Below, in pieces: positions 58,735 through 64,000 of a DNA stretch of 64,000 bases. Positions within the stretch are counted from its first letter, which is position 1; every line of letters begins with the position of its first letter. The stretch spans positions 915,763 to 979,762 of the forward strand of contig NZ_SODF01000003.1 of assembly GCF_004365875.1 (NCBI RefSeq), read 5' to 3'. The notes beneath the pieces are model-generated. The model saw only the letters and a list, made by a program, of their open reading frames with translations. It did not search any database and had not been told where the DNA came from. The stretch comes from Kribbella kalugense (GTDB taxonomy: Bacteria; Actinomycetota; Actinomycetes; Propionibacteriales; Kribbellaceae). A program made the translations under genes and the position numbers.

Positions 58735-58804
58735 AGAGGGCGTCTGAGAGCCCTGCGCCTACTGCGGGGCACTCGGTGCGGTGCAGGGTTCTCAGACGCC
58801 CTCT
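58735..58804 (-). terminator. Long inverted repeat / strong terminator after DUF574 gene
   Basis: 22-base arms (58735-58756 and 58783-58804) pair with one G-T wobble around a 26-base loop. The repeat overlaps the stop codon of the DUF574 methyltransferase gene and is followed on the minus strand by TTAATTC. A terminator is the simplest reading; the arm length is also reminiscent of a miniature transposable element. Confidence 0.65.
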
Positions 58805-59624
58805 AAGGCTTGCGGCCGAGGGCGACGAGCAGCAACTTCCCGGCGCCGGTCGGGGTGAGCGTCTGCTTGTCGTCCGGCCACCACGCCGTCAGGTCGACCA
58901 GCCCGGGCTCGACAAGCTCGAGCCCAGCGACGAGCGACGCAGTCTCGTCCCGGGTCCGGAACCCGATCCGCGGGAAGGGTTCCCGCAGCTTCTCCTCGAT
59001 CGCGGACGAGAACTCGGCCAGCCGGCCGCCGTCGCGCGGGTTGAGCGGATGAGTCAGCGCCAGATACGACCCGGACGGTACTGCGGCCAGGTAGTCCGCG
59101 ATGATCTGGACAGCCTCGGGACCGGGGACGTTGTGCAGGACGAGGCCGAGCAGGATCCCGACCGGCCGGTTCAGGTCGAGTGCTGCCTTGACGACCGGAT
59201 CGGTGAGTACGGCGGCCGGATCCGTCAGGTCCACGCCGGCGAAGAAGCTGTGACGGTCGTCGGCGAGCAGCGCCTGACCGTGCGAGATCGCCGTCAGGTC
59301 GTTGTCGACGTACACGACGGTCGCGTCGGCGTTGGCCCGCAGCGCGACGTCGTGGGTGTTCTGCGCGGTCGGGAGGCCGGCGCCGAGATCGAGGAACTGG
59401 TCGACCCCACCCTCGGTCGCCATCCGGAAGACGGCCTCGGCCAGCCAGCGCCGGTTCTGCCTGGTCAGCTCGGGCACTTCGGGCGCGATCTTCAGCAGCT
59501 CGTGGACGAACCGGCGATCGACCTCGAAGTTGTTCTTGCCGCCGAGCAGCAGGTCGTAGACCCGCGCCTGGGACGCCCGGTCGAGGTCGATCGGGGCCGG
59601 CCGCGCGTCGTTCCGCTCGGGCAC
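58803..59624 (-). CDS. SAM-dependent methyltransferase, DUF574 family
   Basis: 273-residue methyltransferase of the DUF574 family, found in large numbers only in actinomycetes. Diagnostic N-terminus: PAPIDLDRASQARVYDLLLGGKNNFEVDRRFVHELLKIAPEVPELTRQNRRWL (YxLLGGKxNF.xDR). SAM site FLDLGAGLPTAQNTHDVA and VYVDNDLTAISHGQALL; GLVLHNVPG at the active site; C-terminal WWPDDK. GTG at 59624 is preceded by GAGGTGAGG. Substrates are unknown in the family. Its stop lies inside the hairpin repeat. Confidence 0.92.
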   Translation of the reverse strand: MPERNDARPAPIDLDRASQARVYDLLLGGKNNFEVDRRFVHELLKIAPEVPELTRQNRRWLAEAVFRMATEGGVDQFLDLGAGLPTAQNTHDVALRANADATVVYVDNDLTAISHGQALLADDRHSFFAGVDLTDPAAVLTDPVVKAALDLNRPVGILLGLVLHNVPGPEAVQIIADYLAAVPSGSYLALTHPLNPRDGGRLAEFSSAIEEKLREPFPRIGFRTRDETASLVAGLELVEPGLVDLTAWWPDDKQTLTPTGAGKLLLVALGRKP

Positions 59625-59843
59625 CCGCCTCACCTCGTTCCGCCATCCGAAAGTTCCGCCATCCGAAAACCTGGATTGCCGGAAGGCTACCGAGCCAACC
59701 GTCCACTGGCTGCATCGGGGCTCTGTCGTGGAACCTCGGGCCTTCAGCGTCCCGCCCCACGGGAGTTCGTCGGCAAACGCTTGCCAGCCCTTCGAAAGGC
59801 CATCCACACTGAGCGCCTACCGCCCCACCTCCCAGGAGGAACC

Positions 59844-61289
59844 ATGCACCGACGAACGTTCCTGATCGGCAGCCTCGGTCTCACCGCGACCACCTTCGCC
59901 AGACCGGCGAGCGCCACCACCACCCGGGCGCGAGCCGTCCGGGTCCGCACCCTCGACGAGCTCCGCACCGCGATCACGGCCGCCAAACCAGGCGCCGACA
60001 TCGTGCTGGCGAACGGCACGTACGACGTACCCGGTGAGCAGACCATCGCCGTCAACGGGAAGCACGGGACCTCGGATGCACCGATCACGGTGCGGGCCGA
60101 GTCGGTCGGCGGCGTGACGCTGACCGGCAACCATGGGTTCGTCTTCGCGAATTCGTCGTACGTCGTGATCGACGGGTTCAAGCTGCGCCAGCAGACGACC
60201 TTCGAGGTGCCGACGACCTGTCAGCACGTCCGGATCAGCCGGAACGACATCCAGCTCGGCGACATCGAGGGCCTGCACTGGGTGATGGTCACCGGCGACG
60301 CGACAGTTGTCGAGCGCAACCACTTCCACGGGAAGTCCAAGCTCGGCGTCTTCCTCGGCGTCGAGGGTCCAGGCTCGGACGGGATGGCCCGTGGAGTGCA
60401 CATCGTCCGGAACTACTTCTCCGACCACACGTACGCCGGTGACAACGGCGGCGAGCCGATCCGCCTCGGACTGAGCGGCCGGTCGCTCAGCGACGCCGGC
60501 GCGATGGTCGAGGAGAACCTGTTCGAGCGCTGCAACGGCGACCCGGAGGCGATCTCGGTCAAGTCGACCGGCAACACCATCCGGCACAACACGATCCGGG
60601 ACAGTCTCGGCGGAATCGTGCTCCGGCACGGCAACCGGTCCCGGGTGGACGCCAACTTCCTCCTTGCCGGAAGCAACGGAATCCGGATCTACGGCAACGA
60701 TCACCTGATCGTGAACAACTACGCCGAGCAGATCGCCGGCGCCGGCATCGTGCTCGGCAGCGGTAGCGTCCGCGACCACAAACCCGAGGACTCCCCCGAG
60801 AGCCGCCGCGGCAACGACGCACCGGACCGCGTCACGATCGCGCTCAACACCGTCCTGTCCTGCGGTACGGCGATCAGCGGCGAGTCGCAACGCCCGCTGC
60901 CGCCGCTCGGCTGCTCGATCACCGACAACCTGCTCGTGGGCGACACCGGCACGCAACTGGTGAGCATGCCGTACCTCGACGGGATCACCTTCGCCGGCAA
61001 CCTCTGCTGGGGCGCCGCCGCCGACGGCACCATCCCCACCGGTGGATCCACGAGGAAGGACCCGAAACTCGCGGCCGGCTCCGACGGCGTACGACGACTG
61101 ACCTCCGGCAGCCCCGCGATCAACGCCGCCAAGAAGACCTACCCGACCGTGACCCGCGACCTCGACGACCACCCGCGCACCGGCAAGGCGGACGTCGGCG
61201 CCGACGAGTACGACAAGGCGGCCCCGTCCAACCGCCCATTGCAACCGGCGGACGTCGGACCGGGTTCGCGGACCGCCATGCATGCATAA
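59844..61289 (+). CDS. Polysaccharide lyase family 6 (alginate/chondroitin-type), Tat exported
   Basis: 481-residue exported right-handed beta-helix enzyme. Tat signal MHRRTFLIGSLGLTATTFARPASA at the start. Catalytic pair of PL6 (Lys and Arg of chondroitinase B) lies in DPEAISVKSTGNTIRHNTIRDSLGGIVLRHGNRSRVDANFLLAG; other strands are YRISRND-type repeats. N-terminal region (TLDELRTAITAAKPGADIVLANGTYDV) is typical of the family. It cleaves alginate, chondroitin or heparin-like acidic polysaccharide by beta-elimination; the exact substrate is open. ATG at 59844 with AGGAGGAA upstream. No other carbohydrate genes are nearby. Confidence 0.92.
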   Translation: MHRRTFLIGSLGLTATTFARPASATTTRARAVRVRTLDELRTAITAAKPGADIVLANGTYDVPGEQTIAVNGKHGTSDAPITVRAESVGGVTLTGNHGFVFANSSYVVIDGFKLRQQTTFEVPTTCQHVRISRNDIQLGDIEGLHWVMVTGDATVVERNHFHGKSKLGVFLGVEGPGSDGMARGVHIVRNYFSDHTYAGDNGGEPIRLGLSGRSLSDAGAMVEENLFERCNGDPEAISVKSTGNTIRHNTIRDSLGGIVLRHGNRSRVDANFLLAGSNGIRIYGNDHLIVNNYAEQIAGAGIVLGSGSVRDHKPEDSPESRRGNDAPDRVTIALNTVLSCGTAISGESQRPLPPLGCSITDNLLVGDTGTQLVSMPYLDGITFAGNLCWGAAADGTIPTGGSTRKDPKLAAGSDGVRRLTSGSPAINAAKKTYPTVTRDLDDHPRTGKADVGADEYDKAAPSNRPLQPADVGPGSRTAMHA

Positions 61290-61407
61290 GTCGCGATTCC
61301 CACGTTGAACCGGCACCGAGCGGCGGGTTCTGCATGCGTGGCGGTCCGCCCCGATGAGTTTTCTCGCCCTCACTCGTCTCAACACCACCTACAAGTCAGG
61401 AGGACGC

Positions 61408-61953
61408 ATGGCGAAGGCGAAGGTGTTGTATTCGGTGACGATGTCGGTGGACGGCTTCATTACCGGGCCGGGCGGGGACATGCAGTGGATCCGGCCGTAT
61501 CTCGGGCCGAACCCGGAGGTCAACGAGCTGGTCCCGCGGATCGGGTCGATCCTGGTCGGCCGGCGGTCGCACGACGGGGACGACCCGTACAAAGGTGAGC
61601 CCGGCGAAGGGCAGGCGTTCGGCGGTGGGTGGGACGGACCGATCTTCGTCGTCACGCACCGCCCACTCGCCGACCCCGAGCCGGGTGTCACGTACGTCGA
61701 TGACTTCGCCAAAGCACTCGCGGCGGCGAAGGAGGCGGCCGGCGACAAGTACGTCAACGTGATCGGAGCCAATATCGCCAAGCAGTGCATCGAGGCCGGC
61801 GAACTCGACGAGGTCTTCCTCCTCTACGCACCGGCGATGCTCGGCGACGGCACCCGCTTGTTCGATCACCCCGGCGGCCACACTGTTCGGCTCGAACGAA
61901 TCAGCGTCACCGAGACCGCGATGGCCACCAGCCTCTGGTTCAAAGTCATCTAG
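61408..61953 (+). CDS. Dihydrofolate-reductase-like (RibD C-terminal) protein
   Basis: 181-residue DHFR/RibD C-terminal-fold protein: KVLYSVTMSVDGFITGPGGDMQWIRP, ILVGRRSHDGDDP, FVVTHRPLADPEPGVTYVDDF, VNVIGANIAKQCIEAGELDEVFLLYAPAMLGDGTRLFDHPG. Such stand-alone YyaP/YqjY-like proteins are common accessory oxidoreductases with unknown substrate; a resistance-type DHFR is unlikely because catalytic residues differ. ATG at 61408 with CAGGAGGA upstream. The stop shares CTAG with the convergent YCII gene. Confidence 0.9.
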   Translation: MAKAKVLYSVTMSVDGFITGPGGDMQWIRPYLGPNPEVNELVPRIGSILVGRRSHDGDDPYKGEPGEGQAFGGGWDGPIFVVTHRPLADPEPGVTYVDDFAKALAAAKEAAGDKYVNVIGANIAKQCIEAGELDEVFLLYAPAMLGDGTRLFDHPGGHTVRLERISVTETAMATSLWFKVI

Positions 61954-62249
61954 AAGTCCGCAGCGGTCGGCTGCATCACCGCTCGGATCTCGACGGATCG
62001 ACCGGCGACTCGCGCGTCTGGCAACAGGCGCGCGAGTTCGACCGCCCGATCGCGGGTCTCCACGTCGATCACGTAGTACCCGTCGATCAGCACGGGCTCG
62101 GTGGTCCCGTCGGGCAGCCGGACGGACAGCTGTGGATCCGCGAGCAGCTCACCGCCGACCAGTTCACCGGCGTCGTAGGCAACTCGCTCGAACTCGTGGC
62201 GCTGCAGGCGCGGCTCACCGTCACCCTGCAGGAGCAGTAAGAACTTCAT
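61950..62249 (-). CDS. YCII-family small protein
   Basis: 99-residue YCII-related protein: MKFLLLLQGDGEPRLQRHEFERVAYDAGELVGGELLADPQLSVRLPDGTTEPVLIDGYYVIDVETRDRAVELARLLPDARVAGRSVEIRAVM. Ferredoxin-like small dimeric fold typical for YCII; the second such gene in this window besides 56418-56795. The start ATG at 62249 is fixed by the family's MKFL/MKYV beginning. Convergent with the DHFR-like gene, the stops sharing CTAG at 61950-61953. Confidence 0.8.
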   Translation of the reverse strand: MKFLLLLQGDGEPRLQRHEFERVAYDAGELVGGELLADPQLSVRLPDGTTEPVLIDGYYVIDVETRDRAVELARLLPDARVAGRSVEIRAVMQPTAADF

Positions 62250-62309
62250 CGGCGCACTCCTCTCACTCCTACGACGGAGTCGAGCGCGCTGTCTTGACAT
62301 GATGACCCA

Positions 62310-62867
62310 ATGTTCGTGCGCACCGAGCGGCTGACCCTGCGCCGCTTCGCTCCGGCCGATGCCGAGCGGTTCGCCGCCTACCGCTCCGATCCCGTGGTCG
62401 CCAACTACCAGTCGTGGACCGCTCCGCTTCCGCTCGCCGAGGCCCAGCAGACGGTCGAGCGGTTCGCGCAGGATGATCCGGAGGCGCCCGGCTGGTTCCA
62501 GTACGCCGTCGATCTGGACGGCGCCTTGATCGGTGACCTCGGCCTCAAGCTGCACGAGAACCTGATGCAGGCCGAGCTCGGCTTCACCCTCGCAGCGGAG
62601 TACCAAGGCCATGGCTATGCGTCCGAGGCTGTGCGTGGTTTGCTCGAATATCTCTTCGTCGAGCGTGAGCTGCATCGGGTCTCGGCGGAGTGCGACGCCC
62701 GCAACACCGCGTCGGCCCGGCTGCTCGAGCGCGTCGGCTTCACCCGCGAAGGTCTGCGGTTGTCCAACACCTGGTTCAAAGGCGAGTGGACCGACGACCT
62801 GATCTTCGGCTTCCTCCGTGACGACTACCTCAACCGATCGCGGCCCACGCCCGCGCCGTCAGCTTGA
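62310..62867 (+). CDS. RimJ/RimL-type GNAT N-acetyltransferase
   Basis: 185-residue GNAT: MFVRTERLTLRRFAPADAERFAAYRSDPVVANYQSW, then AELGFTLAAEYQGHGYASEAVRGLLEYLFVERELHRVSAECDARNTASARLLERVGFTREG. The Q-G-x-G-Y/x-A acetyl-CoA loop is present. A spot in the RimJ/RimL branch, usually acting on protein N-termini or small amines. ATG at 62310. The 3' end overlaps the neighbouring methyltransferase gene by 38 bases on the opposite strand. Confidence 0.9.
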   Translation: MFVRTERLTLRRFAPADAERFAAYRSDPVVANYQSWTAPLPLAEAQQTVERFAQDDPEAPGWFQYAVDLDGALIGDLGLKLHENLMQAELGFTLAAEYQGHGYASEAVRGLLEYLFVERELHRVSAECDARNTASARLLERVGFTREGLRLSNTWFKGEWTDDLIFGFLRDDYLNRSRPTPAPSA

Positions 62868-63591
62868 TCGAACCGTCCGCCTCGATCGGCAACCGGGCGC
62901 GCACCGCCTCCCGCAACTCGACCTGATCCGCCTCGGCCAGACTGCGCAGGTACGCCGGAGCAACGCCCTGCCCACCGAGGAACGGATTCCAGTAGTCGTC
63001 GAACGATTCGAACTGCGTCGGTACGACGATCTCGCGGATGCGGACCGTGCTGAACCCGGCCGCGGCGAACAGTTCGTCGAGCCCTTCCGGCGTACAGAAA
63101 GCGAACCGGCGACCCTCGTCCTGATCGCGGTCCTGCGGGCGGACCTCGGTCATCGCGTCGAAGAAGTACCGCATCAACTGCATGCCGCCGGCGTAGTCCC
63201 AGACGTAGATCGCAACAGTCGACCCGATCTCGCGCATCCGCCGCAGCGCCTCGACCCGCTCCGGGACGAAGTTGAGCACGAGTCCCGAGACCACCGCATC
63301 GAACGGGCCGTCGGGCAGCTCGGCCGCCGAACGTACGTCGAAGCTCACTCGCTCGTCGTGGATCGTCTGCCGGGCGTACTCGATGAAGCCGTCCGACGGA
63401 TCGACCCCGACCACGGCCGCCGGATCCGCCGTACGAAGGATCGTGCTGGTCAGTGCGCCGGTACCGCAGCCGACATCGAGCCAGCGCAACCCCGCCGGCT
63501 GCTCGAGCCAGTCGACGAACTCCGTGGCGACGAGCCGGCTCCAGCGGCCGACGTACGACTCGTAGATTCCCCCACTCGACCACTCACTCAC
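62830..63591 (-). CDS. Class I SAM-dependent methyltransferase
   Basis: 253-residue methyltransferase with SAM site LRWLDVGCGTGALTSTILRTADPAAVVGVDPSDGFIEYAR, DVRSAAELPDGPFDAVVSGLVLNFVPERVEALRRMREI, and C-terminal half PEGLDELFAAAGFSTVRIREIVVPTQFESFDDYWNPFLGGQG typical for UbiE/type 11-related enzymes. Substrate unknown. GTG at 63591 overlaps the stop of the upstream SDR gene (GTGA), so both form an operon. It runs convergently to the acetyltransferase gene. Confidence 0.88.
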   Translation of the reverse strand: MSEWSSGGIYESYVGRWSRLVATEFVDWLEQPAGLRWLDVGCGTGALTSTILRTADPAAVVGVDPSDGFIEYARQTIHDERVSFDVRSAAELPDGPFDAVVSGLVLNFVPERVEALRRMREIGSTVAIYVWDYAGGMQLMRYFFDAMTEVRPQDRDQDEGRRFAFCTPEGLDELFAAAGFSTVRIREIVVPTQFESFDDYWNPFLGGQGVAPAYLRSLAEADQVELREAVRARLPIEADGSIKLTARAWAAIG

Positions 63592-64000
63592 TTGGGCAGG
63601 ATAGACGGGAGCGACGCGCCCGTCAGGCCCTCGGCAACCGTCCAGAGGCGGGCGCTGGTCGCGGCGTCGAGAGCGGCCTTCGGCTGCTTGGCGACGGCGG
63701 TGGGACCGACGAGACCGAAGATTCCGGACGGGCCGTAGTAGCCGCCGGCCTCGGCGGTCGGGTCGGCGGCCGCGAACAGGAGAGGCTCGGCGCCGGTCTC
63801 GACGTCCTGCTTCGGGAGCGGGTTGAAGCGCATGCCCACTCGGTTGATGAGCGACGGCCGCTCCCGGCCGAGCGCGGCACCGGCGGACTGCAGGTTGGTG
63901 CGGGTGTAGCCGGGGTGCGCGGCGACGCTGAGCAGGCCCCAACCGCGGTCGGCGGAGAGCTTGGCCAGGTGGTTGCTCATCATCAGGTCGGCAAGCTTCG
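63588..64000 (-). CDS. SDR oxidoreductase, C-terminal part (start outside window)
   Basis: Partial gene, 137 residues visible up to the window edge. It begins inside the catalytic segment SKLADLMMSNHLAKLSADRGWGLLSVAAHPGYTRTNLQSAGAAL, the Y-x-x-S-K helix and PGxTxT motif of light-dependent protochlorophyllide reductase/retinol-dehydrogenase-type SDRs. The rest (FAAADPTAEAGGYYGPSGIFGLVGPTAVAKQPKAALDAATSARLWTVAEGLTG) fits this group. GTGA overlap with the methyltransferase gene. The cofactor site lies outside. Confidence 0.85.
   Translation of the reverse strand, partial: KLADLMMSNHLAKLSADRGWGLLSVAAHPGYTRTNLQSAGAALGRERPSLINRVGMRFNPLPKQDVETGAEPLLFAAADPTAEAGGYYGPSGIFGLVGPTAVAKQPKAALDAATSARLWTVAEGLTGASLPSILPK

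Noticed and set aside
58776..59843. N-terminal half of an 837-residue protein in front of the polysaccharide lyase
   Set aside because: It is the shadow of the DUF574 methyltransferase; the lyase begins at 59844 with AGGAGG and a Tat signal.

Overview
The window is a 64 kb chromosomal segment of a high-GC actinomycete. Pointers are the strong GC bias at third codon positions, frequent GTG (and some TTG) starts, four-base ATGA/GTGA overlaps inside operons, twin-arginine signals, a monomeric isocitrate dehydrogenase, a furA-katG pair, several DUF families typical of Actinobacteria (DUF574, DUF1707, DUF2993) and a locus syntenic with Mycobacterium tuberculosis Rv0985c-Rv0996. Gene content and style fit Propionibacteriales, most likely Kribbella or a close relative; the genus is an inference. 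I see no prophage, insertion sequence, CRISPR array or rRNA.

Left end (1-5.8 kb): one tightly overlapped minus-strand operon encodes a complete Opp/Nik-type ABC importer (binding lipoprotein, two permeases, fused double ATPase) followed by a diverged cysteine-synthase-family PLP enzyme that runs off the window. A near-perfect zinc-uptake-regulator (Zur) box sits just upstream. I read this as a zinc-repressed system that takes up, and probably helps make, an amino-acid-derived zinc chelator. It is the most interesting item here.

5.8-26.4 kb: a MarR regulator with the copper-type genes ycnI-copC-copD and a His/Met-rich membrane protein; a SigE-family sigma factor with a membrane-anchored partner; housekeeping enzymes (ROK protein, isocitrate dehydrogenase, a type 3-like prolyl-tRNA synthetase, GuaB1); a candidate toxin-antitoxin pair whose antitoxin carries two Phd-like units; furA-katG; and two TetR regulators, each divergent from its target and each with clear palindromic operators.

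26.4-41 kb: a tRNA-Ala, then a long minus-strand operon with UDP-glucose pyrophosphorylase (eukaryotic type), acetyltransferase, gephyrin-like MoeA/Glp, MoaC, MogA, RimJ-type acetyltransferase and the membrane protein GlpR. Divergent from it run 5-formyltetrahydrofolate cyclo-ligase, an aminoglycoside-phosphotransferase-fold kinase and a beta-lactamase-fold hydrolase. Beyond a penicillin acylase lie a Ruc-like zinc-ribbon protein, a SAF protein and MscL. The set links cell-envelope precursors, molybdenum cofactor synthesis and a cell-division scaffold known from Corynebacterium.

41-56.3 kb: a conserved 47-residue acidic protein coupled to a hydrolase, secreted lipoproteins and hydrolases, a second SigE sigma factor with a META-domain partner, a streptogrisin-like protease, a tRNA-Arg, a TetR/SDR pair with two identical-core operators, an LmeA-like lipid-binding protein, a PadR repressor with a large operator, an XRE regulator with a decayed partner, a domain-swapped lipoate ligase, a hemerythrin and an adenylate kinase paralogue.

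56.3-64 kb: small accessory enzymes (YCII proteins, SDRs, methyltransferases, acetyltransferase), a DUF3800 protein, a 22-bp-arm hairpin and a Tat-exported polysaccharide lyase family 6 enzyme. The last gene, an SDR, is cut by the window end.
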